A stretch of DNA of 64,000 nucleotides, taken from Actinospineispora spinosispora DSM 44797 (lineage in GTDB: Bacteria > Actinomycetota > Actinomycetes > Mycobacteriales > Pseudonocardiaceae). The stretch covers positions 522,891-586,890 of the forward strand of contig NZ_KE386834.1 in NCBI RefSeq assembly GCF_000429025.1, in the 5' to 3' direction. Under the pieces are notes generated by a model. That model saw only the letters and a list, made by a program, of their open reading frames with translations. It did not search any database and had not been told where the DNA came from. The translations under genes and the position numbers were made by a program. Below are positions 43,272 through 51,894 of this stretch, piece by piece (the stretch's first letter is position 1; the number at the start of each line of letters is the position of its first letter).

Positions 43272-44513
43272 ATGCGTGGAGCGGGCGACGAACTGACGGT
43301 GGGCGAGCGCATCGCCTTCTACCGGGCGCGGAGGGGCTACACCCAGGTCCAGCTGGCGAATCTGGTGGGGCGCGGAGCCGACTGGCTGAGCAAGATCGAG
43401 CGCGGCGAGCGTCAGATTCGAAACGTCGAGACCCTCACTGAGCTGGCGAAAGTGCTTCGGGTGACGTTGGCGGAGCTGTTGGGCCAACCTGTGCTCTTGG
43501 AAGACGAGGACCAGCAAGACGACATACCCGCCGTCCGGGATGCGCTGATGGCGCCGCGCCGCCTGTCGCGAATGCTCTACCCGACAGCTCCCTCCGGCGG
43601 AGCGATCGACCCGTCGCGCGCTGCTCGGCTGGTCGAGTACCTCTGGGCGGACTATCAGCGGGGCAAGTTGGGCAGGGTTGTCGCCTCACTACCGTCGTTG
43701 ATCACAACGGCGCAGCGCCTCGAAGACCTCGCTGCTGACCGGTCCGATGGTGAACGGCGGCTCTGTTGGGCGACGTCCGCCCGAACCCATCATCTCGCCG
43801 CAACGACCTTGAGCAAGGTGGGTGAGGCAGACCTCGCCTGGATCGCCGCCGAACGGGCAATGCGCGCGGCGGACGAATCCGATGACCCGCTGGTGCTCGC
43901 TTCGGCGGCACGCGCGGCCACACACGCGTTGCTCGCCGTGGGCAGGTTCGAAGATGCGATGAACCTGGGAGAGACGGCCGCGAGCTGGTTGGCGCCGAGT
44001 GTGAAGGCTGGTGAGCCGCAAGCACTGAGTCTGTACGGCATGTTTCACCTCCGTACCGCTGTCGCGGCGGCCCGCCACCAGGATCGGTCGGCCACCGTCG
44101 AGCTGCTGGATCGCGCTGCGAACGCAGCCTCTTTGCTGGGCATGGATGCCAACTACTGGCAGACAGGATTCGGGCCGACCAAGGTTGAGCTGCACCGGCT
44201 CTCGGCCAGTCTTGACCTCGGTGACATCGCCCACGTTGCCGAGCATGGTCGAAACGTTGAGACCGAGAATCTGCCGGCTGAGCGCCGGGTCACGCACCTG
44301 ATCGATGTGGCCCGTGCACTGGGCCATCTCGCCAAGGACTCCGAAGCGTTCGACCTGTTGCTCACCGCGGAGCGGACGGCACCCCAGTTGGTCAGGCACA
44401 ATCCCGCTGTCCGAGAGACCGTCAAGACGATGTACCGACGAGCGCCGGTCACCGGGGGCGGTCGGTCGTCCGAGCTGCGCGCATTCGCCCTTCGTTGTTC
44501 CGCGATCCGGTGA
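43272..44513 (+). CDS. XRE-family regulator with TPR-like C-terminus
   Basis: A 413-residue protein with an N-terminal HTH (ERIAFYRARRGYTQVQLANLVGRGADWLSKIERGERQIRNVETL, about residues 12-60) and an alpha-helical repeat region that likely binds a peptide or small effector. ATG 43272 follows GGGGAGGA. The frame is open much further upstream but that would overlap the oxygenase. It is coupled by GTGA to a flavoprotein gene, a pairing repeatedly seen in actinomycetes, suggesting that the two are one functional unit. Target genes unknown. Confidence 0.84.
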   Translation: MRGAGDELTVGERIAFYRARRGYTQVQLANLVGRGADWLSKIERGERQIRNVETLTELAKVLRVTLAELLGQPVLLEDEDQQDDIPAVRDALMAPRRLSRMLYPTAPSGGAIDPSRAARLVEYLWADYQRGKLGRVVASLPSLITTAQRLEDLAADRSDGERRLCWATSARTHHLAATTLSKVGEADLAWIAAERAMRAADESDDPLVLASAARAATHALLAVGRFEDAMNLGETAASWLAPSVKAGEPQALSLYGMFHLRTAVAAARHQDRSATVELLDRAANAASLLGMDANYWQTGFGPTKVELHRLSASLDLGDIAHVAEHGRNVETENLPAERRVTHLIDVARALGHLAKDSEAFDLLLTAERTAPQLVRHNPAVRETVKTMYRRAPVTGGGRSSELRAFALRCSAIR

Positions 44514-45088
44514 CTCGAGCGCGCGGAGTTCTAGGACTGGTCAGTTGCGGCGCGGGTGGTGTCGAGCACATCCGTACCGAGTTCGTGGAGCCGGCGATGA
44601 GCCGTAGCTGGCAGGTGGCTGTCACACTCACTCCCTGCGCCGCGAGTTGGCTGGAGCGCAGTGGGGAACGAGCCAAGCTCGAACAGACAACTGGGCTACC
44701 CGTCCGTGACCAGCCCCGGATGCCTGGCGAGCAGAGTCCGCATCCTCGAATCAGTTGCTACATCGTTGCGCCTGCCACCGCGAACACGGTCGCCAAGCTG
44801 GCCTTGGGGATCGCCGACAACCAAGCATTGACGACGGTGTGCGAAGTGATCGGCGACGGTACGACGCCGGTGATCGTGTTCCCCCGGATCAATGCGGCGC
44901 ATGCCCGTCACCCCGCCTGGGACGGGCATCTGGCTGCTCTGCGGTCGGCCGGGGTCCACTTGGTTTACGGCGAGGACGTCTGGCCCTTGTACGAGCCGAG
45001 AAAAGCCGCGCCCAGCCGGAAGTTGCCGTGGGCCGCCATCCTCGAACTGGTGGACGAGGTCGGAGCGCCCGAGGGCGACGATCACTGA
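44510..45088 (+). CDS. Flavoprotein (PPC-decarboxylase/HFCD-like)
   Basis: A 192-residue homo-oligomeric flavin-containing Cys-decarboxylase-type flavoprotein. The start region GVLGLVSCGAGGVE replaces the usual flavin-phosphate loop, and the family motif appears as APATANTVAKLALGIADNQALT. It is related to CoaC/LanD-like enzymes, but the conserved Asn-His region for decarboxylation is not clear, so redox sensing or a binding role is possible. GTG 44510 overlaps the XRE stop. In other actinomycetes this gene sits beside such regulators; it may act as their cofactor or signal partner. Confidence 0.78.
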   Translation: MTRARGVLGLVSCGAGGVEHIRTEFVEPAMSRSWQVAVTLTPCAASWLERSGERAKLEQTTGLPVRDQPRMPGEQSPHPRISCYIVAPATANTVAKLALGIADNQALTTVCEVIGDGTTPVIVFPRINAAHARHPAWDGHLAALRSAGVHLVYGEDVWPLYEPRKAAPSRKLPWAAILELVDEVGAPEGDDH

Positions 45089-45302
45089 CCCGGACAGTTT
45101 GTCCGGGAGGTCAGGGAAACCTGGCGCTTGGTTTGCCGGATGGATTTCTTCGGCAGCGCACGAGCCCGAGATCGGCGACGGATACGGCGACTCGGGCGCC
45201 GATGTGAGCGGATAACCACCCGCGAGTGGCTTGAGTACCTGTCGCTCCACAGCTGCCTCGGTCGCGGCTGTCGCCGGTTAACCGACCGGCTTCGGACACG
45301 GT

Positions 45303-45368
45303 CTCGCAGAGCTTCACGTCGCGTCGCAGAGACTGCGGCGTCTGCGACACAACACGACGCTCTGCGAG
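45303..45368. terminator. Nested hairpin between convergent genes
   Basis: Outer arms CTCGCAGAGC (45303-45312) and GCTCTGCGAG (45359-45368); inner arms GTCGCAGA (45323-45330) and TCTGCGAC (45341-45348). It lies between the flavoprotein gene and the convergent small gene. The rest of 45089-45302 shows no supportable gene. Confidence 0.6.
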
Positions 45369-45385
45369 GTGAACGCCTGTCCGGG

Positions 45386-45670
45386 TCAGCCTCGCCATTC
45401 CGACGAGGCCAGGAGGCGGCGGAGGGCCTCCTCGGAGCCGGGGACCGGCTCGCCGCGCCAGGTTCGGCTGATCTCGACGTAGACCCACTCGTGTTCGTCG
45501 TCGGGGCGGTGTTCGCGCTGGTACTGGCATTGCATACCGCGCTTGGTGCCTTCTGGACCGGCGATCTCGACCATCTCCGGGGGCCTGCCCTCGTCGTCGA
45601 CCTCCATGGCCAGCGTGATCCAGTGTTCGCCGTCACGGTCGTAGAAAGGCACCTCGCGGGTATCGGCCAA
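45386..45670 (-). CDS. Small conserved-looking protein of unknown function
   Basis: A 94-residue protein. I use TTG 45670 because AGGAG lies seven bases upstream and it gives LADTREVPFYDRDGEHWITLAMEVDDEG; a longer frame runs to 45742. The product is acidic and looks like a compact beta-rich protein (VPFYDRDGEHWITLAMEV, MVEIAGPEG, HEWVYVEISRTWRGEPVP), with one cysteine and no membrane segment or signal. It is divergent from the iron-boxed glycosyltransferase gene. I do not recognise a family. Confidence 0.6.
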   Translation of the reverse strand: MADTREVPFYDRDGEHWITLAMEVDDEGRPPEMVEIAGPEGTKRGMQCQYQREHRPDDEHEWVYVEISRTWRGEPVPGSEEALRRLLASSEWRG

Positions 45671-45767
45671 GGGGGTCTCCTGGAGTCGGTCGGCCCCACC
45701 ACCGTGGCATTCGAAGGCCATCACCGCGAGTGCTGGCTCCACTCCTCAGGCGTATCACCCGCTTAAG

Positions 45768-45786
45768 TTAGGTAAAGCTAAGGTAA
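45768..45786 (+). promoter_or_regulatory. Iron box upstream of the glycosyltransferase
   Basis: TTAGGTAAAGCTAAGGTAA matches 15 of 19 consensus positions, one of the best two in the window. It lies 30 bp before the chosen GTG start, so the glycosyltransferase gene is expected to be induced by iron starvation. Confidence 0.8.
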
Positions 45787-45816
45787 GTACTAGACGTGGC
45801 GAGAGGGGACAGAGAA

Positions 45817-46983
45817 GTGCGAGTGCTGTGCACGGTGTGGACCGTCCCGTCGCACCTTCGGCCGCTGTTGCCGGTGGTCCGCGCGCTGCTGGACGCGGGC
45901 GACGAGGTGCTGGTCGTCACGACGGAAGCCCTGGCCGATGCGGTCGGAGCGACCGGCGCACAGGTCGCGGCTGTGCTTCGGGACCCCGATCGGAGGACGC
46001 CGGGAGTCGAGCCGCCGGATCTCGGCGATCCGATGGCGAACGCGCTGGCGCAGGTGATGGCCTCGGCCAGGCTCGACGAGCAGGCGCGGGCCGTGATCGA
46101 GCTGGCCCGTGGCTTCGGCGCCGAGCTGGTGATCCGGGACGACTCCGAGTTCAGCGGCTACCTGGCCGCCGAGATGCTCGGTCTCCCGGTGGTGTGCCTG
46201 GCCGGCGCGATGACGAACGACCTGGATGCGCGGCCGCTGGCGGCGGCGGTGAACCTGCACCGCTCCGCGCTCGGGCTCGACCCGTTGACCGACCCGGGCC
46301 TGCTGTATCCGGGGCCGGTGCTCGACTACCTGCCGGAGTCGCTCTCGCCGGCCAGAACTGCGCCCTCGGAGTCGCTGCGGTTCCGGCAACCGCTCGAGGA
46401 CGAACCGGGCGCGGCGCTGCCGGGCGAGCTGACCTCGATCGACAGCGACCTCCCGGTGGTGTTCGCGGCCATCGGCACCGGGTGGCGCACCTGGGAGGCG
46501 CACGGTACCGCCGACGACCCGTACGAGGCGATGCGCACACTCCTCGGCGCCCTGTCGGACGTGAAGTGCGCGGCGCTCGTGTCCTCTGGCGGCATGGACT
46601 GCGACGACATGCCCCGCGCCGACCACGTCCTGGTCAGTGACTTCGTCCCGCAGGGCCTCGTCCTGCAGGCAGCGCGGCTGTTCTGCACGCACGGCGGTTA
46701 CAACAGCATCCGGGAGGCGATCCGGGCGGGCGTCCCGATGCTGGTCCGGCCGTCCACGCTGGACCAGCCGACCAACGCGGCCGCCGTGGCCAGGCTCGGC
46801 CTCGGGTCGGTGACGACCGGGCTGGACCGCGCGCGGCTCGCCGAGCGGATCACCCGGTCGCTGGCCGACCGTGCGCTCGAGGGTCGGGTCAAAGCCGCGC
46901 AGCGTGCCGTGTTGGCGCTGCCCGGCGTCGAGACCGCGCCGGAAGCGCTGCGGGCCGTCAGCCGGCGGCGGCGGCGCGGGTGA
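45817..46983 (+). CDS. GT1-family (MGT/IroB-like) glycosyltransferase, iron-regulated
   Basis: A 388-residue GT-B glycosyltransferase. The N-terminal acceptor domain starts VRVLCTVWTVPSHLRPLLPVVRAL; the donor domain carries the MGT motif FCTHGGYNSIREAIRAGVPM followed by DQPTNAAAVARLGLG, which binds the nucleotide sugar. GTG 45817 is used for its GAGAGGGG site; GTG 45796 is seven codons upstream. The strong iron box and placement against a siderophore-binding lipoprotein suggest that it glycosylates the siderophore or its aryl group, as IroB does for enterobactin; a macrolide-type role cannot be excluded. Its 3' end overlaps the convergent lipoprotein gene by 26 bp. Confidence 0.85.
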   Translation: MRVLCTVWTVPSHLRPLLPVVRALLDAGDEVLVVTTEALADAVGATGAQVAAVLRDPDRRTPGVEPPDLGDPMANALAQVMASARLDEQARAVIELARGFGAELVIRDDSEFSGYLAAEMLGLPVVCLAGAMTNDLDARPLAAAVNLHRSALGLDPLTDPGLLYPGPVLDYLPESLSPARTAPSESLRFRQPLEDEPGAALPGELTSIDSDLPVVFAAIGTGWRTWEAHGTADDPYEAMRTLLGALSDVKCAALVSSGGMDCDDMPRADHVLVSDFVPQGLVLQAARLFCTHGGYNSIREAIRAGVPMLVRPSTLDQPTNAAAVARLGLGSVTTGLDRARLAERITRSLADRALEGRVKAAQRAVLALPGVETAPEALRAVSRRRRRG

Positions 46984-47989
46984 GCGTCGGCGTGATCTGG
47001 TCGATCACCCAGGTCACGTTGAGTGCCGACGGCACACGCAGCGCGGACACCACGTTCAGGTCGATGTCCTGGTAGGTGCCCCGCTTGACCGCGGGAAGCT
47101 TGCTGATCAGCGGGCTCGTCCGCACGGACTCGGCGAGGCCGGGGTTGTTGGCCGCCACCAGGGCGATGTCGGCGTCCAACCGCGACCACTGCTCGGGGGA
47201 CAGCGAGTTCGCCGCGTTCGGCAGCGTCGTCGACTGGATGTCGCGCAGGCCCGGCGCCACCTTGAGGTCCAGGGCGCGCAGTAGATTCGTGGTGTTGTTG
47301 TCGCCGCCGACCACGGCGAGCGAACCGGGCTGGTTCGCCCAGGCGATGCTGATCGACCTGCCGCGCAGTCCGGGGATTCGGTCGGGCACGCCGGCGATGC
47401 GCCGCTCGGTGTCGGTGATGATCTGCTCGGCCCTCGGGAGCGCTCCGACGGCGTGCGCGGTGAGCCGCAGCCGCTCCTGCCAGGTGTCGGACAGCACGCC
47501 GTGCACGTAGCTGACGGTGGGCGCGATCCTGCTGAGCTTGTCGTAGTCGGCGGCGATACTCGGCACCGATCCGGCCAGGATGAGGTCCGGCTGGAACGCG
47601 GCGATGCGTTCGAGGTCGATGCCGGCTCCCGGACGCATCACCGTGGTCTTCGCCGGGTCGATGCGGCCCGCGAGCCACGGGGTGATCCCGCTGGGGGACT
47701 GGTTGCCGAGAACGGCAACCGGCGTGAGGCCCAGTGCGAACAGCGCATCGCCGTCGTTGCCTCCGATGGCCACGATGCGTCGCGGTGGAGAGGGCACGAC
47801 CGTGGTTCCCAGACCGTGCTCGACGGTCACCGGGAACCCTGCCTCGGCGGGGTCCGGGGGCTGTGGCGCGGGTTCGGAGGAGCCGGCACATCCGCTGGTC
47901 AGAAGTGCTATCAGCACGATCGAGGAACCCAGTCGGATGCGTCTTGTCAAGCGTTCCCGACCGGGAGTGGCCGCGCTCACTGAGTGCAA
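46958..47989 (-). CDS. Iron-siderophore-binding lipoprotein 2
   Basis: A 343-residue class III binding protein with signal peptide and lipobox LLTSGCAG, then RRIVAIGGNDGDALFALGLTPVAVLG, FQPDLILAGS and a C-terminal lobe ending WVIDQITPTL. It is distinct from the first binding protein in this window, so two ferric chelates may be handled. The start is best set at TTG 47989, where GGAGGA stands seven bases upstream; GTG 48004 would lie just six bases from the iron box. It is divergent from the Cy-ABC-NRPS operon and shares the iron box at 48011-48029. Confidence 0.87.
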   Translation of the reverse strand: MHSVSAATPGRERLTRRIRLGSSIVLIALLTSGCAGSSEPAPQPPDPAEAGFPVTVEHGLGTTVVPSPPRRIVAIGGNDGDALFALGLTPVAVLGNQSPSGITPWLAGRIDPAKTTVMRPGAGIDLERIAAFQPDLILAGSVPSIAADYDKLSRIAPTVSYVHGVLSDTWQERLRLTAHAVGALPRAEQIITDTERRIAGVPDRIPGLRGRSISIAWANQPGSLAVVGGDNNTTNLLRALDLKVAPGLRDIQSTTLPNAANSLSPEQWSRLDADIALVAANNPGLAESVRTSPLISKLPAVKRGTYQDIDLNVVSALRVPSALNVTWVIDQITPTLTRAAAAG

Positions 47990-48010
47990 CAAAAGATCCT
48001 CCACGGGTGA

Positions 48011-48029
48011 TAAACCTAGGCTAACCTAA
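48011..48029. promoter_or_regulatory. Shared iron box between binding protein 2 and the Cy/NRPS operon
   Basis: Read on the minus strand, TTAGGTTAGCCTAGGTTTA matches 15 of 19 positions, including a perfect first 13. It sits in the only gap between two divergent transcription units, and would control uptake and biosynthesis together. Confidence 0.82.
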
Positions 48030-48069
48030 GTCCGCTCTCAGTGATGACTCAGCTCAAAGGGAACCATCT

Positions 48070-49380
48070 GTGTCTGCGAACCTCCCACTCACCCGCCTGC
48101 AGCGGGCGTACGTCGTGGGACGCCATCCGGATTATCCGTGGGGCGGACTGGCGGCCCACGACCACCGGGTGTACCGGGGTCCCCTGGACGTCGAGCGGTT
48201 CCGGGCCGCGTGGCGTGCCGCGCTGACCCGTCACGACATGCTGCGCGCGGTGGTCGACCCGGACCGCGCCGCCCTGGTCATCCTGCCGGTGGCGCCGCAC
48301 GACGGCGTGGTCGTGCACGACCTGCGTGCCGCCGGCCCGGAGGCGGCCGCTCGGGTGGCGGAGAGACTGAGCCACGAGCTGCGCCCCCTGGACCGCTGGC
48401 CGCTCGTCGGCATCGAGATCTGTCTGATGCCGGACGAGGACCGCCATGAACTGCACGTGTCGTTCGACGCCACGGTCATCGACCTCGCCAGCTGGTGGAC
48501 GCTGCTGGACGAGGTGACGGCCGACTACCTGGACCCGGGCTCGGCACCGGAGCCCCCGGCGGTGACCTGGCGGGAACACGAGACCCTGCGCGCCACCAGG
48601 GAGAAACCCGTCACGCCGCCCTCGCTTCCGCCGCCGCCACCGGTCCCGGCCAACCACACCGCGCCCCCACGCGTCGAGATCAGCCACAGCGTCCTGGATG
48701 CCGAGGACTGGGACGCCCTGCGTGCCGCGTTCCGGGCGCGCAGGGTCGGCGAGACACCTGCCGTGCTCGCCGTGCTGGCGCAGATCGTGGCCGCGTGGCG
48801 GGAGTGCACGAGCTTCACCGCGAGCGTGCCGCGCTCGCACCGGGTGCCCTACCACCCGGACGTCGCGCGGCTGGTCGGACCGCTCTCGACGATCTCGCTG
48901 GTGCCGTTCGACGTGCGGGCCGCTGGTTCGATCACCGATCTCGCGGCCGTCACGCAACGCACGCTGTGGACTGAACTGTCCGCGCCGGAAGCCGACGGCA
49001 TGGTCGCGGTGGAGGCGTTCTCGGCGCGGCACGGGATGGCCGCGCCTGTCGTGTTCACCAGCCTGCTCGGCACCGGTGACCCGGCGAGGCCGGTGCTCGG
49101 CGGCATGGTCGCGGACGCCGTCCACACCCAGAACGCGCAGGTCGCACTCGACATCCGGTTCGACCTGCCGGCCGGCGCGCTGCACCTGGCCTGGCACGAG
49201 CGGGCCGAGGTGTTCGAGCCCGACGAGGTGGCGGGTGTCGCGGCGGTCACCGAGCGGGTGCTGCTCGGTCTGGCGAGCGGCGAGCTCGACCTCGACGGTC
49301 CGGCCGCCGAGGTGCGGGCGGTCGTCGCGCGGCTCCTTGCCGAGATCCACGAGCTGACCATGACGATTGGGGAGACGTGA
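48070..49380 (+). CDS. Stand-alone NRPS heterocyclisation (Cy) domain
   Basis: A 436-residue free-standing condensation-superfamily domain. It begins SANLPLTRLQRAYVVGRHPDYPWGG, the Cy-type opening, and has the Cy motif D-x4-D-x2-S as DATVIDLAS (Asp133, Asp138, Ser141) instead of HHxxxDG. No carrier or adenylation domain is attached, so it must act in trans, either as a second cyclisation catalyst for the ArCP-Cy-A-T product or on the Thr module of NRPS 3. A Pro-rich linker lies at about residues 185-200 (PPSLPPPPPVPANHTAPP). GTG start follows AAAGGGAA. It is first in an eight-gene operon, GTGA-coupled to the next gene. Confidence 0.85.
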   Translation: MSANLPLTRLQRAYVVGRHPDYPWGGLAAHDHRVYRGPLDVERFRAAWRAALTRHDMLRAVVDPDRAALVILPVAPHDGVVVHDLRAAGPEAAARVAERLSHELRPLDRWPLVGIEICLMPDEDRHELHVSFDATVIDLASWWTLLDEVTADYLDPGSAPEPPAVTWREHETLRATREKPVTPPSLPPPPPVPANHTAPPRVEISHSVLDAEDWDALRAAFRARRVGETPAVLAVLAQIVAAWRECTSFTASVPRSHRVPYHPDVARLVGPLSTISLVPFDVRAAGSITDLAAVTQRTLWTELSAPEADGMVAVEAFSARHGMAAPVVFTSLLGTGDPARPVLGGMVADAVHTQNAQVALDIRFDLPAGALHLAWHERAEVFEPDEVAGVAAVTERVLLGLASGELDLDGPAAEVRAVVARLLAEIHELTMTIGET

Positions 49381-50339
49381 GCGAGAACGCGGCACTGGTG
49401 GACGTGTCCGGGTTGACCAAGTCGTTCGGTGACAACCAGGTGTTGCGCGGCATCGACCTGACGGTGCGCCCCGGCGAGATCCTGGGTGTGCTCGGGCCGA
49501 ACGGGGCGGGCAAGACCACTCTGATCAACATCGTCGCGACGCTCATGCGCCCGGACGGCGGCACGGTGCGGGTGGCCGGCGCGGACGTCGTGACCGACCC
49601 GGGGACGGTGCGTCGGAGCATCGGTCTGACCGGGCAGTACGCGGCGCTCGACGAGAAGCTCACCGGCCGGGAGAACCTCGTGCTGTTCGGTTCGCTGCTC
49701 GGGCTGCCGAAGAAGGCGGCCCGGGAGCGCGCGGCGGAGCTGCTGGAGACGTTCGGGCTGACCGACGCGGCGGACCGCCAGGTCGAGTCGTACTCCGGGG
49801 GCATGCGGCGGCGCATCGACCTCGCGGTGAGCGTCGTGGTCGAACCGAAGCTGCTGATCCTCGACGAGCCGACCACCGGGCTCGATCCGCGCAGCAGGCG
49901 GATGCTGTGGCAGTCGGTGTCGCAGCTGCGTTCGCGCGGTATCGGCGTGCTACTGACTACGCAGTACCTGGAGGAGGCCGACCAGCTGGCCGACCGGATC
50001 GTGGTGATCGACCACGGCCTGGTCGTGCAGACCGGCACCGCGGCGGAGCTGAAGGCGCGCATCGGCGAGACGGTGTGCTCGATCGTTCCGGTGGACCCGG
50101 AACGTCTCGACGACGTGGCCCGGCTGCTGAGCGACCTGAACGCCACGGTCGAGCCGGAACACGACCGGGTCGTGCTGCCCGCACCCGACGGCCCGCGAAC
50201 CCTGGCCGAGGCGATGGCGAGGACCGAGCGGGCCGGCGTCGAGCTGTCCGACATCGCACTGCGCAGGCCCAGTCTGGACGAGGTCTTCCTCGCGCTCACC
50301 GAGGCCGGTGCGAGGAACACCCGCGAGCCGGTGTCATGA
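49377..50339 (+). CDS. DrrA-like ABC exporter ATPase
   Basis: A 320-residue ATPase of the daunorubicin-resistance type: Walker A GPNGAGKTT, Q-loop region GQYAALDEKLTGRENL, signature YSGGMRRRIDLAVSVV, Walker B LLILDEPTTGLDPRSR, and a C-terminal DrrA extension (about residues 225-310). It powers the two permeases encoded next. GTGA-coupled to the Cy gene and ATGA-coupled to permease 1, so it is firmly within the siderophore operon, most simply as the siderophore exporter. Confidence 0.9.
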   Translation: MSENAALVDVSGLTKSFGDNQVLRGIDLTVRPGEILGVLGPNGAGKTTLINIVATLMRPDGGTVRVAGADVVTDPGTVRRSIGLTGQYAALDEKLTGRENLVLFGSLLGLPKKAARERAAELLETFGLTDAADRQVESYSGGMRRRIDLAVSVVVEPKLLILDEPTTGLDPRSRRMLWQSVSQLRSRGIGVLLTTQYLEEADQLADRIVVIDHGLVVQTGTAAELKARIGETVCSIVPVDPERLDDVARLLSDLNATVEPEHDRVVLPAPDGPRTLAEAMARTERAGVELSDIALRRPSLDEVFLALTEAGARNTREPVS

Positions 50340-51109
50340 CCGCGACGATCCAGCCACTGAGCCTGCTGCGACAGGTCGGGCTGCACACGGGACGCCAGCG
50401 CACCAGGCTGCTCGCCGACCGGGCCGCGCTCGTCGGTGTCGTGCTGGCCCCGATCCTGTACTTCGTCGGCTTCTACGTCCCGCTGCAGGGTGCGATGCGG
50501 GCCCAGGGTCTCGACTACGCGCAGTACATCGGGCCCGCGCTGGTCGCGCAGTCCTGCATCTTCACCGCGATGGCCTCGGCGTCCGCGATGGCAGAGGACT
50601 CGAAGGCCGGACTGCTGCGCCGGGTGGCGAGCATGCCGGTGAGCCGCTGGGGCCCACTGCTGGGACGGCTGGTCGTCGACGTCGGGTGCGGTCTGGTGGG
50701 AGCGGTCGCGGCGGTGGCGATCGCCGCGCTGGTCGGCTTCCGGTTCGCCACGCTCACCGGCGTGCTCGGGTTCGCGCTGGTGGTGGCTTTGTTCACGGCG
50801 GCGCTGTGCCTGCTCTTCGTCGCCGTCGCCCTGCGTGCCAAGGACCCGGCCGGAGCAGCCGAAGCGCTGCTGGTCCCACAGCTTGTGATGATCATGGTGT
50901 CGACCGCGTTCATCCCGGCCGACGGGTTCCCCGGCTGGCTGAGACCGGTGGTCACCTGGCAGCCGGTCTCGGTCGTGCTGGACGCGTTGCGCGGCTTCTG
51001 CACGGGTGCACCGAGCGCGACCGCCCTGATGGCCACGGCCGGCTGGTGCGTGCTGCTGGGTGGTCTCGGTGTGCTGTCGTGCGCCCGGGCGCCGAGGGGA
51101 GTGGCGTGA
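50336..51109 (+). CDS. DrrB-like ABC exporter permease 1
   Basis: A 257-residue ABC-2 type permease with about six hydrophobic helices and the EDSKAGLLRRVASMPVSR segment (the conserved E-x-x-x-G-L-x-x-R loop of ABC-2 transporters). ATGA overlap with the ATPase and TGATG overlap with permease 2. Likely pairs with permease 2 and the ATPase to export the peptide product. Confidence 0.86.
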   Translation: MTATIQPLSLLRQVGLHTGRQRTRLLADRAALVGVVLAPILYFVGFYVPLQGAMRAQGLDYAQYIGPALVAQSCIFTAMASASAMAEDSKAGLLRRVASMPVSRWGPLLGRLVVDVGCGLVGAVAAVAIAALVGFRFATLTGVLGFALVVALFTAALCLLFVAVALRAKDPAGAAEALLVPQLVMIMVSTAFIPADGFPGWLRPVVTWQPVSVVLDALRGFCTGAPSATALMATAGWCVLLGGLGVLSCARAPRGVA

Positions 51110-51894
51110 TGACCGAACCGGGTTTGCTCAGGTCCAGCCTGCTGCACGCCGGACGGGTGCTGCGCGGTGCCCGCCGCACCCCGCTGCTGGTCGTGCAGTC
51201 GCTGATGTTCCCCGCCGTGCTGCTGGTGATGTTCGAGCTGGTGCTGTCGCGCTCGCTCATGGCGTTCGCGCCGGGACGGGACGCGGGAGAGCTGGTGGCG
51301 TTGATCGTCATCATCGCCACCGTGTTCGGTGCGCTGGTCAGCGGCAGCGGCCTGTTCGACGAACGCGAGGCCGGGCTGCTCGCCCGGTTCACCACGGTCG
51401 GCTCGCACGCCGGCTCGATGCTGCTCGGGCGGGTCATGGCCGAGGTGGCACGCGTGGTGTGCGCCTCGGTGGTCCTGCTGCTGATCGGGTGGGCGTTCGG
51501 GATGTCCGTGCACACCGGGTCGCTGGGTGTGCTGGCCTTCTTCGGGGTGCTCGCGGTGATCGCCGCGACCGTCGGCATGGCGATCTCCACTCTCGCGGTG
51601 ACCGGCGCGACCCGGTCCGGACTGAATCTGCTGGCGCCGGTCTTCCTGGTGCTGATGTTCTTCAACTCGGGGTTCGCGCCGATCGAGTCGTTCCCGTCGG
51701 TCGTCGCGCCGGTGGTGCGGTTCCTGCCGTTCACCGTCGGCGTCGACACCCTGCTGTGGTGCCTGCGCGGCGGGCCGGTCCCGATCTGGACACCGTTGCT
51801 GCTGGCCGGGTGGTGCGTACTCGTCGTGGCGCTGTCCGGGTGGCTGTGGGCGACGCGGGCTCAGGCACGGATCTCCGGTGAGCGGACCGGATGA
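51109..51894 (+). CDS. DrrB/DrrC-like ABC exporter permease 2
   Basis: A 261-residue ABC-2 permease with six hydrophobic segments and the ABC-2 loop FDEREAGLLARFTTVGS. ATG 51109 overlaps the previous stop; a GTG one codon earlier is an alternative. Together with permease 1 it forms a heteromeric channel. A later segment (FNSGFAPIESFP) is typical of antibiotic ABC-2 permeases. Confidence 0.86.
   Translation: MTEPGLLRSSLLHAGRVLRGARRTPLLVVQSLMFPAVLLVMFELVLSRSLMAFAPGRDAGELVALIVIIATVFGALVSGSGLFDEREAGLLARFTTVGSHAGSMLLGRVMAEVARVVCASVVLLLIGWAFGMSVHTGSLGVLAFFGVLAVIAATVGMAISTLAVTGATRSGLNLLAPVFLVLMFFNSGFAPIESFPSVVAPVVRFLPFTVGVDTLLWCLRGGPVPIWTPLLLAGWCVLVVALSGWLWATRAQARISGERTG

Noticed and set aside
45128..45766. 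Plus-strand 212-codon frame
   Set aside because: Antisense to the small gene with a good start site, crosses a terminator hairpin and has low-complexity composition.
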